Shown here piece after piece: positions 1 to 10,855 of a DNA stretch of 64,000 bases. The notes beneath the pieces are model-generated. The model was not told where the DNA came from and searched no databases. It saw nothing but the letters and a program-made list of their open reading frames with translations. This DNA is from Vibrio tasmaniensis (GTDB lineage Bacteria; Pseudomonadota; Gammaproteobacteria; Enterobacterales; Vibrionaceae): contig NZ_AP025510.1 of NCBI RefSeq assembly GCF_024347635.1, forward strand, positions 2,356,001-2,420,000, read 5' to 3'. The translations under genes were made by a program, and so were the position numbers. The number at the start of each line of letters is the position of its first letter. Position 1 is the stretch's first letter.

Positions 1-90
1 TAACGATGTAATTTTTCCGTAACAATAAGATGTCATGATTATCCTATCTCATCAATTATTTCCAATTGATGAATTTAATCTGGATATTTC

Positions 91-156
91 ATGACTTTAA
101 ACCGCCTTAATTGGGTAGGTGTGAGTTTGGCTATTACGTTGTTTATTCTGTTTTGA
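91..156 (+). CDS. Possible 21-residue hydrophobic small protein
   Basis: A short open frame starts at ATG 91 and ends at TGA 154-156. It encodes 21 residues with a basic/polar start (MTLNRLN) and a hydrophobic rest, as in a single-span small membrane peptide. A GGA lies about 8 bases upstream of the ATG. No family is recognised, and a frame this short can occur by chance. It could also be the tail of a decayed gene. The rest of 1-359 holds no clear gene. Confidence 0.22.
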   Translation: MTLNRLNWVGVSLAITLFILF

Positions 157-359
157 ATATCTTAAGTAATACCTCACAGACCACCTCAATGAGAACGCTG
201 TGTCTTCCGTGTTGAGATAACAACTCTATCAACATCGAAGCATGGCGTTTTTCTATTTTTGGCGCTTTTTATCTGAGATAACCGAGTTAGATCTTGAAGT
301 TACCGACTTATCACCCCATATTTGCAACGTATCCACAAAACAAACCTCAAGGAACGTAA

Positions 360-1214
360 ATGCAATCTCCGCATATTGTTGAACTTAATGAGCAGAACTT
401 TCGTCAAGTATTAGAAGGTTCGATGCAGACCCCTGTACTCATCCATTTTTGGGCACCAATGAGCCAAGAGAGCGCCCAAGTCATTCCAGAACTCCAAACA
501 TTAACTCAGCAATACAACGGCGCCTTCACGTTAGCTCTGTTAAATTGCGAGCAAGAACAAGCTATTGCTAGCCAGTTTGGAGTTCAAGCATTGCCGACTA
601 TTGCATTGTTTGTTAACGGTCAACCTGTCGACGGCCTAGGCGGCCCTCAAAGCTTAGAAGCGATTGTAGAGATGCTAAGCAAACACCTTCCAAGTCAAGA
701 TGAGCTCGCATTGCGTCAAGCGCTTGAACAAATGCAGGCCGGCGATCACACCCAAGCCTTAGCTGCAATGCAGCAACTTCCAGTAGAGCTCACGAGCAAA
801 GGTGAAGTAAAACTGGCGATCGCAGAGTGTTTATTAGAAACGCAACAATTTGATCTTGCAGAAGAACAGTTAAAAACGATCCCTCTTGAATACCAAGACA
901 ACTACTACAAAGGCTTAGTCGCGAAACTTGAACTTCACAAACAAGCAGCGGATAGCCCTGAAATACAAGCATTAGAAACCGCTCTTCAGCAAGACCCAAG
1001 TGACGCGAAGACAGCATCTGAATTAGCATTGCAATATCACCAAGTGAACCGCAGTGAAGAAGCAATGGATCTGTTGTGGTCTTTCTTAGCCAAAGATCTC
1101 AATACACTTGATGGCGACATGAAAAAAGAGTTCATGGACATCTTAAGTGCGCTTGGACAAGGTAACCCTGTTGCCAGTAAGTACCGTCGACAGTTGTACT
1201 CTCTACTTTATTAG
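360..1214 (+). CDS. ybbN: YbbN/CnoX-family thioredoxin-like co-chaperone with TPR region
   Basis: The protein has 284 residues: an N-terminal thioredoxin fold (about 1-110) followed by a helical TPR-like region (about 115-284). This is the architecture and length of E. coli YbbN (CnoX), a cytoplasmic holdase that protects clients and passes them to GroEL or DnaK. The position of the thioredoxin CxxC reads FWAPMSQES, so no redox cysteine pair is present; disulfide reductase activity is not expected. The start is supported by AAGGAA about six bases before the ATG. It precedes qmcA on the same strand, with a strong terminator (1292-1327) between them. Confidence 0.9.
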   Translation: MQSPHIVELNEQNFRQVLEGSMQTPVLIHFWAPMSQESAQVIPELQTLTQQYNGAFTLALLNCEQEQAIASQFGVQALPTIALFVNGQPVDGLGGPQSLEAIVEMLSKHLPSQDELALRQALEQMQAGDHTQALAAMQQLPVELTSKGEVKLAIAECLLETQQFDLAEEQLKTIPLEYQDNYYKGLVAKLELHKQAADSPEIQALETALQQDPSDAKTASELALQYHQVNRSEEAMDLLWSFLAKDLNTLDGDMKKEFMDILSALGQGNPVASKYRRQLYSLLY

Positions 1215-1291
1215 TAAAAACTTAAAAATCGTTAGATAAAACACCAAAAATTGATAATTCAATCAATGAGTTTATCGAATCAAAGAATATA

Positions 1292-1327
1292 AAATGGGCC
1301 ATAAAATCAATATTTTATGGCCCATTT
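1292..1327 (+). terminator. Strong intrinsic terminator after ybbN
   Basis: A perfect 16-bp stem (1292-1307 with 1312-1327) and CAAT loop is followed by a short T-containing run. The A-rich left arm pairs with the T-rich right arm. It sits between ybbN and qmcA and separates their transcription. Confidence 0.8.
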
Positions 1328-1412
1328 CTCGTTTATAAATTTGCTCAGAATTTAAATATGAGCCAGTATCAATACTGAACTATCAAAAACTTAAACTTAC
1401 AAAGGATTTTGT

Positions 1413-2342
1413 ATGGCTATTGATACATTGATTACTATCGGCGTCTTTACTGTCGTCGCACTACTGTTTATTTTCGCCGGAGTAAAAACGGTTCCACAAG
1501 GCAATAACTGGACCGTAGAACGCTTCGGCCGTTATACACAAACCCTCCAACCAGGTTTGAATCTAATCATTCCATTTATCGATAAAATCGGACAACGCAT
1601 CAGTATGATGGAGCGTGTACTAGACATCCCCGCCCAAGAAGTTATCTCCAAAGATAATGCAAATGTGGTTATTGATGCGGTGTGTTTTGTTCAAGTTATC
1701 GACGCGCCTAAAGCGGCTTATGAGGTAAATGACCTTGAACATGCAATTCGTAATTTAACCCTCACCAATATTCGTACCGTACTTGGGTCTATGGAGTTGG
1801 ATGAAATGCTTAGTCAGCGTGACATGATTAACACCAAATTATTGAATATCGTTGATGAGGCCACAAATCCTTGGGGTGTAAAAGTTACTCGTATCGAGAT
1901 TAAAGACGTACAGCCTCCAGCGGATCTAACCGCAGCAATGAATGCTCAGATGAAAGCCGAACGTAACAAGCGTGCAGATATTCTAGAAGCTGAAGGGGTA
2001 AGACAAGCTGAGATCCTGAAAGCTGAAGGTCATAAGCAATCAGAAATCTTAAAAGCAGAAGGCCAAAAGCAAGCTGCAATTCTGCAAGCCGAAGCCCGTG
2101 AGCGAGCAGCAGAAGCAGAAGCGAAAGCAACTGAGATGGTATCAACAGCCATCGCACAAGGTGACATGCAAGCGGTGAATTACTTTATTGCACAAGGTTA
2201 CACCGACGCACTGAAGTCGATTGGCCAAGCTGAAAACGGCAAGATCATCATGCTACCACTCGAAGCAACTGGCCTAATGGGTTCTGTTGCAGGTATCGCA
2301 GAGATGTTTGCACATAAGAATGATAAGGGTAGTAAGGACTAA
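1413..2342 (+). CDS. qmcA: SPFH/Band 7 (stomatin/prohibitin) membrane protein QmcA
   Basis: 309 residues. There is one N-terminal transmembrane helix (about 5-25), then an SPFH domain starting near [15 protein letters not shown], then an Ala/Glu-rich coiled coil (about 185-245) built on repeats such as ILKAEGxKQ. This matches E. coli QmcA (YbbK), a scaffold protein of flotillin/stomatin-like microdomains that interacts with FtsH. AAAGGA precedes the ATG. The nfeD gene follows after three bases; the SPFH-NfeD pair is a conserved two-gene module, so the products very likely act together in the inner membrane. Confidence 0.92.
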   Translation: MAIDTLITIGVFTVVALLFIFAGVKTVPQGNNWTVERFGRYTQTLQPGLNLIIPFIDKIGQRISMMERVLDIPAQEVISKDNANVVIDAVCFVQVIDAPKAAYEVNDLEHAIRNLTLTNIRTVLGSMELDEMLSQRDMINTKLLNIVDEATNPWGVKVTRIEIKDVQPPADLTAAMNAQMKAERNKRADILEAEGVRQAEILKAEGHKQSEILKAEGQKQAAILQAEARERAAEAEAKATEMVSTAIAQGDMQAVNYFIAQGYTDALKSIGQAENGKIIMLPLEATGLMGSVAGIAEMFAHKNDKGSKD

Positions 2343-2345
2343 CTT

Positions 2346-2801
2346 ATGGTCGAATTACTAGAACAAGTAAACCACTGGCATTGGTTAGCGTTTGGTCTAG
2401 CGCTGCTAGCACTTGAGCTGATTGGAACCGCTGGTTACTTTTTATGGATAGGCATATCTGCCATGCTCGTCGGTGCGCTATTAGGCGTACTACCGATCGG
2501 TTGGCAGATGCAATGGTTGTCCTTTGCTAGCTTCTCTCTTATCACCACTTGGTTATGGTGGAGAAGGCAGCTATCTAGTGACAAGCAGTCTGACTCTACT
2601 CGAGATCTTAATCAGCGAGAAAAACAACTGATTGGACGAAAGACTCGTCTCTTAGAGCCGGTACAAAAAGGTAACTGCAGGATAAAGCTAGGGGATAGCT
2701 CATGGTCTGCGATCAGTACACATGATATTGATGCGGGAGAGGAAGTTGAGATAACGGCTGTCGATGGCATTATCCTAACGATAAGCCCGACTAAACAATA
2801 A
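2346..2801 (+). CDS. NfeD-family membrane protein (YbbJ)
   Basis: 151 residues. The N-terminal half has two or three hydrophobic helices (about 12-75). The C-terminal half (about 90-150) is a small beta domain of the NfeD OB-fold type, with the typical GRKTRLLEPV and GEEVEITAVDG stretches. The gene starts three bases after the qmcA stop, with AAGGAC spanning the junction as ribosome-binding site, so the two are translationally linked. Short NfeD proteins of this kind are taken to assist their partner SPFH protein; the precise role is not known. Confidence 0.88.
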   Translation: MVELLEQVNHWHWLAFGLALLALELIGTAGYFLWIGISAMLVGALLGVLPIGWQMQWLSFASFSLITTWLWWRRQLSSDKQSDSTRDLNQREKQLIGRKTRLLEPVQKGNCRIKLGDSSWSAISTHDIDAGEEVEITAVDGIILTISPTKQ

Positions 2802-2819
2802 TCAAGCAAACCTTCCCTC

Positions 2820-2850
2820 AAAGCCATAAGTAACCAACTTATGGCTTTTT
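2820..2850. terminator. Bidirectional terminator between nfeD and cueR
   Basis: An 11-bp stem (AAAGCCATAAG at 2820-2830 with 2838-2848), 7-base loop and T-run. It serves the + strand nfeD transcript and overlaps the end of the convergent cueR frame. Confidence 0.75.
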
Positions 2851-3234
2851 GTCTACAAGTGAATCGATAATTGGGCAATGGCTATTTGAGTCACCCGGGC
2901 ATTGTTCAACCCACTTCTTCAATGTCTTCTGAATAACTAATAAGTCTTCAATTTTTTTATTCACTTCTTCCAATTTACTTAGCGCTTTTGCTTTAACATC
3001 GGCACTTTCGCGACATGGGTTGTCGGCTAATTCAACAAGTGCACGACACTCATCAAGCGAAAAACCAGCGCTTCTCGCTTTCGCTACGATTCCGAGCTCC
3101 TTGATCTGCTTCTCACCATAAGACCGATAACCATTTTCAGAACGTAACGGTGCAGATATCACCCCTTTGTCTTCATACAAACGAATAGACTTAGGTGATA
3201 ACTGCGTGAGGCTTGCAACTTCGCTTATGTTCAT
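2839..3234 (-). CDS. cueR: MerR-family Cu(I)-responsive regulator CueR
   Basis: 131 residues from the ATG at 3234. It has an N-terminal winged helix (MNISEVASLTQLSPKSIRLY), a long dimerisation helix (about 76-110) and a metal-binding loop with two cysteines seven apart in CPGDSNSHC, the CueR signature for Cu(I), Ag(I) or Au(I). MerR proteins twist promoters with long spacers to activate copper export genes such as copA. The C-terminal Cys-Cys pair found in E. coli CueR is missing. A TTG 12 bases upstream (3246) is also in frame, but the ATG matches the family N-terminus. No copA lies in this window. Confidence 0.88.
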   Translation of the reverse strand: MNISEVASLTQLSPKSIRLYEDKGVISAPLRSENGYRSYGEKQIKELGIVAKARSAGFSLDECRALVELADNPCRESADVKAKALSKLEEVNKKIEDLLVIQKTLKKWVEQCPGDSNSHCPIIDSLVDKKP

Positions 3235-3246
3235 AATATTACTCAA

Positions 3247-3571
3247 GTAAATATCGCTTAAAAACTATTTAGAAACCTAAGACTATTATTCAAACATCTA
3301 GGAATGCTAACTACCGAAACAAAAACATTGAAGCAATATAATGTTCGAAAATAAAGTCTGCTGTTTATGGCTATTTTACATCAAATGATGAGAGTAGCTT
3401 AGATTTTCCAACAAACCCAAACACCAACTATCAACAAGTTACTGATTGAAATAGCAAAATAGGCATTCGTTATTTTTCATAGTAAATTTTTTGATTTTTT
3501 TGATTTTTGAGAAATACCTCACATACTAATGAATATCTCTTGTTTGAAGAGATTTTTAGTGAGGTGTCATT
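3247..3571. other. AT-rich intergenic region without a recognised gene
   Basis: About 325 bases separate cueR from the small secreted peptide gene. The stretch is AT-rich. Near 3485-3512 it holds T-runs broken by GA (TTTTTTGATTTTTTTGA), which could form an UP-element-like or bent promoter region for the downstream peptide gene. A conserved MerR operator for copA was not found. Confidence 0.5.
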
Positions 3572-3745
3572 ATGAAATGTTATCTAGCGTTAATTTTTAG
3601 CTTAGTTTTAAGCTTCTCAGTATCCGCCCAAAATGTAGGAAGCACTGCATCTGGACCGATCATAAAATGTGACTTAGGAAGTAGTGTTGTAGAATATATG
3701 CCTATCGTTATATGCAAGCATAGTAATGGTAAGGTTCTACACTAA
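3572..3745 (+). CDS. Small secreted protein, 57 residues, function unknown
   Basis: An ATG at 3572 has a good ribosome-binding site (GAGGTG, 3561-3566, five-base gap) and opens a 57-codon frame ending at TAA 3743-3745. The product has a classical signal peptide (MKCYLALIFSLVLSFSVSA, cleavage likely before QNVG). The mature part is about 38 residues with two cysteines (CDLGSS... and VICKHSNG) that could form one disulfide in the periplasm. A palindromic terminator follows at once. The SD, signal peptide and terminator together argue for a real gene; no family is recognised. Confidence 0.65.
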   Translation: MKCYLALIFSLVLSFSVSAQNVGSTASGPIIKCDLGSSVVEYMPIVICKHSNGKVLH

Positions 3746-3747
3746 CA

Positions 3748-3775
3748 AAAAAGGAGCCTAGGCTCCTTTCCTTTA
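3748..3775. terminator. Bidirectional terminator (perfect palindrome)
   Basis: AAAGGAGCCTAGGCTCCTTT at 3750-3769 is a perfect 20-base palindrome, flanked by A-runs on the left and T-rich sequence on the right. It lies between the convergent small-peptide gene and the lipoprotein gene and can end both transcripts. Confidence 0.8.
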
Positions 3776-4594
3776 AAACTCGATTAATTGTTTGATTATC
3801 GTTTTACGTTCTTCTTTGGAAGCTTTGTTAAACCAATATTCGAACATTTCAATCTCTTTGACATTATCACCTAAAGAATCAACAACACCATTTCGATTTG
3901 CTACAGACCAGTTAATAACAGAGTCTCTTTGTTCCGTTGGAATTTGTTCAAACCAATATTTTGACATCTCTTGAGCTTGGCTTACCGACTCTTGCTGAAG
4001 CGCGGGAACTGCAACTACAGGTGCGGCTGCGGCTACAGGTGCTGCCATAACAGATTTAGCTGTTGCGTTTTTATCACCCGTATTTACGATTGCTTCGATG
4101 TAGCCAGCAGGAATAGAAAACGAAATGCTGTTCGCATTTGAAACTTGGACATCAAAAATTAGATCTTTAAAAGGTGCTTCGTTGAAGATTTCATTAGATA
4201 CAGGAAATTTCACATACTGCGTTTGAGTACATATATCGCTGCATGTTTCAGCTGAAGCCGCATAAGGTTTTAATGGCACTTTACCTTCAGAACCTTGAAC
4301 TAAGACAGAGCGATACTCGTTGTAATTTTTAAAGTACTGAAGCTCCATCGTTATGTATGAATCAGGTACCGTTACAGTACTGTTTGGGGTAACGTAATTT
4401 AGCTCTAAAGACGAGTTAACTAGCTGACCTTGTCTAACTTCAAGCACATCAGGAGACAACGACTCACCAACGACGATTTGGTAATTTTGCTTACTCTCTA
4501 TTCTTTTAACGGAATCTGTAAAATCACTATTAGAATCTAATGTTGTACATCCAATTAAGAATAAAGGAATCGATGCTAAAACTATTTTTTTCAT
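3773..4594 (-). CDS. Lipoprotein of unknown function
   Basis: 273 residues. It starts with a lipoprotein signal (MKKIVLASIPLFLIGC, lipobox LIGC), so it is expected to be anchored in the outer membrane or periplasm. About 20-180 looks like a beta-rich domain. An Ala/Pro/Val-rich linker (about 185-205) leads to a C-terminal part holding two copies of a YWF-x(5-6)-E-x-R motif (about 212-230 and 252-270). GAGGTAG precedes the ATG. The layout (beta domain, Ala/Pro linker, helical tail) loosely recalls MalM, but I see no sequence match strong enough to call it. It lies next to a porin on the same strand; a link is only a guess. Confidence 0.75.
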   Translation of the reverse strand: MKKIVLASIPLFLIGCTTLDSNSDFTDSVKRIESKQNYQIVVGESLSPDVLEVRQGQLVNSSLELNYVTPNSTVTVPDSYITMELQYFKNYNEYRSVLVQGSEGKVPLKPYAASAETCSDICTQTQYVKFPVSNEIFNEAPFKDLIFDVQVSNANSISFSIPAGYIEAIVNTGDKNATAKSVMAAPVAAAAPVVAVPALQQESVSQAQEMSKYWFEQIPTEQRDSVINWSVANRNGVVDSLGDNVKEIEMFEYWFNKASKEERKTIIKQLIEF

Positions 4595-4667
4595 ATTAAC
4601 TACCTCGAGGGTTTCCCCATAATATTATTCGATGCCTTTTCTTTCTTAGGCTGGACCAGAAATGAAT

Positions 4668-4693
4668 ATGCGCCGACTAACAAGTCAGCGCAT
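4668..4693 (-). terminator. Terminator after porin gene
   Basis: An 11-bp stem with one wobble (4668-4678 with 4683-4693) and a 4-base loop lies just beyond the porin stop codon, with fairly T-rich sequence on the minus-strand side. Confidence 0.6.
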
Positions 4694-4718
4694 CTCTTTA
4701 CTTAAAGCATGGTTTCAA

Positions 4719-5876
4719 TTAGAAGCCGTACTCTAGACCAATACGTGTAACGAACGTATCTGTGTTAGCGATAGAACCTTTATCGTCAGCTTTAATATCA
4801 CGCTGTGCAATACGGATGTAAGGAACAAAGCCGTTATGAACGTACATTAGCTGACCTGAGATCACGCTATCTTCATCATTGTTTTTAACACCAGCAGTTT
4901 CAGACTCTAGGTTAGCCGCGTAACCTAGTTTGAAGCCCCAAGGGCCGTTCCAGTACTGACCAATTACAGAGTATGAAGCCTGTTCAGACTTAGCGCCGCC
5001 TTGAACATCTGACTCACCCGCTTTGTAAGCTGCAGAAATACCGAAGCCTGCAGGAAGTGATGCTTCAAAACCGATTAGGTAACCGAATGTATCAGCCATT
5101 TCAGCTGAAGTTGCAGCAACCGCTGCAGTCGCATCACCAAAGTCAATACCTGTACCACACCCAGAACTTACTAAACATGTACCAGCAGCTTTTGCATCCG
5201 TACCAGCTTTAAGTTGACGATCTGATTCAGATTCAACAGCAGCGTGGAATGTAACTGTATCAGCTAAACGGTAGTGAGCAGCCGCGCCGTAGAAGTAGTT
5301 ATCTTTAACGCTTGAGTCACCACGACCTGTTGCTAGGTTGAATGTGAAACCATTCAAGTCAGCAGAATCGTATCGAGCCATATCACCATGACGGTCACGG
5401 TTATATTTAACATCGCCGCCCCAGTCCCATACTGCGCCCAAACCTGGGTTAGCATAAGGCCAATCAATTACTTCATACATTGGCGTCAACATACGACCAA
5501 AACGTACTTTACCCCAGTCACCTTGCAGGCCTAAGAACGTATCACGGTTACCTAGTGTCGCACCGTCACCGTTTTCACCAACGTAGCCAGATTCGATCTG
5601 CATGAATACGTTCACGTTCTCGAACATGTCTTTACTTGCACGGAAACCAATTCGAGATTCATTCTCGTAATCGTAACCCGTACCTGTGTCAGTTTTTACG
5701 CCGTTTTTGGTTTTTTCTGAATCATAGTTAACAACAGAAATTGCTGCTACACCATAAGCCTGAACATTGAAATCTGAGATAACACCAACTTGAGAAGATT
5801 CAGATGCGAATGCTCCTGTTGAAATCATCGCAACTGCAGCACCAAGTAAAGTACGTTTGAAAATTTTGTTTTCCAT
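4719..5876 (-). CDS. Gram-negative general porin, OmpU-like
   Basis: 385 residues. The signal peptide ends at about residue 24 (ISTGAFA|SESS). The mature protein has alternating beta strands, acidic loops and a C-terminal phenylalanine (GLEYGF), the assembly signal read by BamA. The stretch LGNRDTFLGLQGDWGKVRFGR is the typical porin region leading to the constriction loop. It would form a 16-strand trimeric pore in the outer membrane. AGGAG precedes the ATG by nine bases, and an unusually long leader (about 200 bases) lies upstream. OmpU-type porins in vibrios are ToxR-controlled; I did not find a convincing ToxR site. Confidence 0.88.
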   Translation of the reverse strand: MENKIFKRTLLGAAVAMISTGAFASESSQVGVISDFNVQAYGVAAISVVNYDSEKTKNGVKTDTGTGYDYENESRIGFRASKDMFENVNVFMQIESGYVGENGDGATLGNRDTFLGLQGDWGKVRFGRMLTPMYEVIDWPYANPGLGAVWDWGGDVKYNRDRHGDMARYDSADLNGFTFNLATGRGDSSVKDNYFYGAAAHYRLADTVTFHAAVESESDRQLKAGTDAKAAGTCLVSSGCGTGIDFGDATAAVAATSAEMADTFGYLIGFEASLPAGFGISAAYKAGESDVQGGAKSEQASYSVIGQYWNGPWGFKLGYAANLESETAGVKNNDEDSVISGQLMYVHNGFVPYIRIAQRDIKADDKGSIANTDTFVTRIGLEYGF

Positions 5877-6094
5877 GGAATAAAACTCCTAAAAATGGAT
5901 ATAGCTGTTTGAATATTTCCCGCCTAAAGTTGGCCGCCGTAGAGAGAAATACCTTTTCTTGTTTGAGAACCCTGAAACACCGAATTCTCGATTTCCTTTC
6001 TGGTTATACACATCGTGTGCATCCATGGCATTAAGACTAACTTCGCCCTCAAAAAGATCAATGAGAACTTAATTTCCATCTAAAAAAATATGAG
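5877..6094 (-). other. Long leader/promoter region of the porin gene
   Basis: About 220 bases upstream of the porin. It holds the SD near 5885-5890 and an interrupted inverted repeat ACAC-GAT-GTGT (minus-strand sense; about 6007-6020) of operator-like shape. No gene was found. A regulatory role is an inference. Confidence 0.35.
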
Positions 6095-6367
6095 TTGGTG
6101 CAAATTTATCATGTACTTAGTGATCCAGATCTACTAATTGAAAAACTTGAGATAACAAACGACCAAACCATTAAAAAACAACAAGTTAACCTCAGCACAA
6201 CCTCTTATAAATTGATATCACTCGCATTTAATAAACAACCAGAACAACATTTCATTAATGTTGAGCACCATCACTGTCCTGATTTCATAGTTCGTATAGG
6301 AACAAATTTATCAACAATTAAAAAGTCATCATTTTTATATCAGAAACAAAAAAGGCACTCCTTTTAA
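6095..6367 (+). CDS. Doubtful 90-codon open frame
   Basis: A frame opening at TTG/GTG (6095/6098) runs 90 codons and ends inside the ligA terminator. The product is mildly basic, with HVLSDPDLLIEKLEI near its start and VEHHHCPDF in the middle. There is no convincing Shine-Dalgarno sequence, and the last codons are terminator stem. It may be a decayed gene or chance. No function is proposed. Confidence 0.25.
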   Translation: MVQIYHVLSDPDLLIEKLEITNDQTIKKQQVNLSTTSYKLISLAFNKQPEQHFINVEHHHCPDFIVRIGTNLSTIKKSSFLYQKQKRHSF

Positions 6368-6380
6368 AGGAGTGCCTTTG
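6351..6380 (-). terminator. Terminator after ligA
   Basis: A perfect 13-bp stem (AAAGGCACTCCTT at 6351-6363 with 6367-6379) and 3-base loop; the minus-strand product ends in a U-run. It lies about 25 bases beyond the ligA stop. Confidence 0.85.
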
Positions 6381-6402
6381 AGCTTTTTTTACCTTGATTT
6401 AC

Positions 6403-8469
<2,067 letters not shown>

Positions 8470-8494
8470 CTATAAATATAGATTATTTACAAGG

Positions 8495-9631
8495 CTAGGC
8501 GTTAGCTGCCGTCATAAAGTCTCGGATTTGCTTGCGGTAGTCAGACAAACGGTTTGGCGTCATTAAGTTACGTGACTCATCCAATACGTTTCCGCCCATA
8601 TCGTCGGCAATTTTCTGTGCAGCACTCAGCATCACATTGAAGTTTTGATCAGCTTGACCATAACAAGGCAGCGTCATAAAGAACGAAATACCTTTGGTGG
8701 TAAAGTCAGCAGGATCGTCATGTTCTAGTGTTCCTGGCTGCATCATATTTGCTACGCTGAAAATAACTTTTGGCTCATCGCTCGCTTGTGCAAAGCAGTG
8801 GTAAATAGACATTTCACCATAAGCTAAGCCGTTGTTCTCCATGCTACGGAAAAGTTCAGTACCCACAAATGGGATCTCCCCGGCACAGTGAACATTTAGA
8901 ACAATGACTTCAAGGCCAAGATCTTCATTTGAATGAGCTTTTTCATCTAACTTACTTTCGTCAGCTAAATTAACTTCGTCACCCAACTGAGCTTCCCCAG
9001 CTAAGTTAACATCTTTATCTAACTTAGTTTCTTCAACCGAAGTAACACTTTGTGCAGCAACCACTTCTTTCCCAATAAATGGTTCGCTTGGCGTTAAGTC
9101 TTCGCTAGAAAGTAGTGGGTCAGCAACCGCATCAGAGGCTTCTTCAAACGAACCGTACTGCTCTTTAAAGCCTGCGTGATTTTGTTTTTGCTCGTCAGTC
9201 AATTCAAAGTTCGGAACTTCAGGTTCAACAACCTTCTCTTCCTCAACCTGTTCAAGCTCACCTTTAACTTCGATCGGGTCTTCAACACTGAAAGAAGGAA
9301 GATCATTCAATTCTATTTCGTCTTCGTGAGCTTCTTTTTGCTGTGGCGCTGACAATGGATCTGAGTCAATCAGCGGATCAGTTGCAGACGGTGAGACAGC
9401 AAAATCCGGTTCTTTACGCTCTTTTCGGATTATCTCAAAATCATCCTCAGGAGCGAATGAACGGTTTGGGATCGTTTCAGCTTCATCTAAGCTGTCGTTA
9501 TCAAGCTTACCAAGCGGCTTATCTCCAAACTTTGCTTTCCCTTCTTTCTTACTCGTCCATAGACCATGGAACAATAATGCGGCGATAGCTAATGCGCCAA
9601 CAATAATGAGTACAAATCGCAATTCCTGCAT
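8495..9631 (-). CDS. zipA: Cell division protein ZipA
   Basis: 378 residues. It has an N-terminal membrane anchor (about 4-24, [20 protein letters not shown]), a long acidic linker (about 30-235) and a C-terminal FtsZ-binding domain (about 238-370, [18 protein letters not shown]... to [10 protein letters not shown]). ZipA tethers and bundles FtsZ at the division site. The linker holds a degenerate 12-residue repeat ([24 protein letters not shown], then a third weaker unit), visible in DNA as a 36-bp period near 8945-9040. It lies upstream of ligA as in E. coli and is divergent from cysZ. Confidence 0.95.
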   Translation of the reverse strand: MQELRFVLIIVGALAIAALLFHGLWTSKKEGKAKFGDKPLGKLDNDSLDEAETIPNRSFAPEDDFEIIRKERKEPDFAVSPSATDPLIDSDPLSAPQQKEAHEDEIELNDLPSFSVEDPIEVKGELEQVEEEKVVEPEVPNFELTDEQKQNHAGFKEQYGSFEEASDAVADPLLSSEDLTPSEPFIGKEVVAAQSVTSVEETKLDKDVNLAGEAQLGDEVNLADESKLDEKAHSNEDLGLEVIVLNVHCAGEIPFVGTELFRSMENNGLAYGEMSIYHCFAQASDEPKVIFSVANMMQPGTLEHDDPADFTTKGISFFMTLPCYGQADQNFNVMLSAAQKIADDMGGNVLDESRNLMTPNRLSDYRKQIRDFMTAANA

Positions 9632-9860
9632 TTTTCGCTCTCAGCTTTCTTAGTCAACTAGCTATAAACACGCTGTCACTAAGTTAGGTTAATTTGGCTA
9701 ATCTCACTACTCTATCAAAAGTAGCCACTGTTTTAGAACCACTTAATACAATTAGTTCATTACTTGGTGTGATTTTCACCACGCTTTTTTTCTTAATTTC
9801 GGTCGAGTACACTAGAGATGTTTGCTATTTAACCAAATTCACATGTGACCCAATTTAAAT

Positions 9861-10619
9861 ATGACTATTGAATCTGTTCCTCGCTCTGGCTTTGGCTATT
9901 TTATTTTCGGAATAAAAATTGCCTTATCGCCGAGTATCCGTAAGTTTGTACTGCTTCCTCTTATCGCTAACGTGTTACTTGTGGGCGGTGCTTTATTTTA
10001 TATTTTCTCCAACTTAAACACTTGGATTGAAGGCTGGATTGGTGCATTGCCAAGTTTCTTGTCGTGGTTGTCATATATCCTATGGCCACTACTTGTGTTA
10101 ACCGTTTTGGCCACGTTTTCGTATTTCTTCAGTACACTCGCTAACTTTATTGCCGCACCTTTCAACGGATTACTCGCGGAAAAAGTCGAAGAACTGCTGA
10201 GTGGTAAAAAAGTCAATGATGATGGTTTACTGGATGTGCTTAAAGACACTCCTCGTATTTTAGCAAGAGAATGGCGCAAGCTTGTCTATATCCTGCCAAA
10301 AGCGATCGGTTTGTTCCTACTTTTGTTAATTCCAGCGCTAGGACAAACTGTTGCACCGTTTTTATGGTTCATTTTCACTGCATGGATGTTAGCTATTCAG
10401 TACGCTGACTACCCATTCGACAACCATAAAATCAAGTTCGATGACATGAGAAATAATTTGAAACAAAAGCAAGGTAAGAGCTACAGCTTCGGCGCACTTG
10501 TTTCCGTGTTTACTACCATTCCAGTTTTAAACCTGATTGTGATGCCAGTTGCCGTCTGCGGCGCCACTGCAATGTGGGTTGCAGAGTTTAAAGACCAAGC
10601 CCTACGCTCTCGTCTATAG
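9861..10619 (+). CDS. cysZ: Sulfate transporter CysZ
   Basis: 252 residues with four or so hydrophobic segments (about 27-47, 68-92, 145-180, 207-232) and the family start PRSGFGYFIFG. CysZ imports sulfate across the inner membrane for cysteine synthesis. The gene is followed by cysK, the last enzyme of that pathway, 236 bases downstream, and lies divergent from zipA; this zipA-cysZ-cysK layout is shared with E. coli. Confidence 0.95.
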   Translation: MTIESVPRSGFGYFIFGIKIALSPSIRKFVLLPLIANVLLVGGALFYIFSNLNTWIEGWIGALPSFLSWLSYILWPLLVLTVLATFSYFFSTLANFIAAPFNGLLAEKVEELLSGKKVNDDGLLDVLKDTPRILAREWRKLVYILPKAIGLFLLLLIPALGQTVAPFLWFIFTAWMLAIQYADYPFDNHKIKFDDMRNNLKQKQGKSYSFGALVSVFTTIPVLNLIVMPVAVCGATAMWVAEFKDQALRSRL

Positions 10620-10855
10620 CTATCGCCTATAGTTCTACAGCCAGCTCTAACAACGCCTATCTTTTTGAAGTTCTGATTTCAATAAAAATAGGCGTGAATC
10701 CTGCGACATCTCTATATGATATAACTTTTTAATCCTTTTACCTTTTTTTCAACTTGTTTAATCTAAATTCAAGCTAAACAAACATCGAAAGACACTAGAC
10801 GGTAAATTGGTAGATATACTACGTTTAGTTCTGTCATTAAATGAAGGAATATCGC

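Noticed and set aside
3235..3246. TTG start for cueR
   Set aside because: It gives a 4-residue extension not seen in the family; the ATG at 3234 fits better.
3773..4594. MalM identity for the lipoprotein
   Set aside because: Only the general layout (beta domain, Ala/Pro linker, helical tail) is similar; no maltose genes are nearby and no motif supports it.
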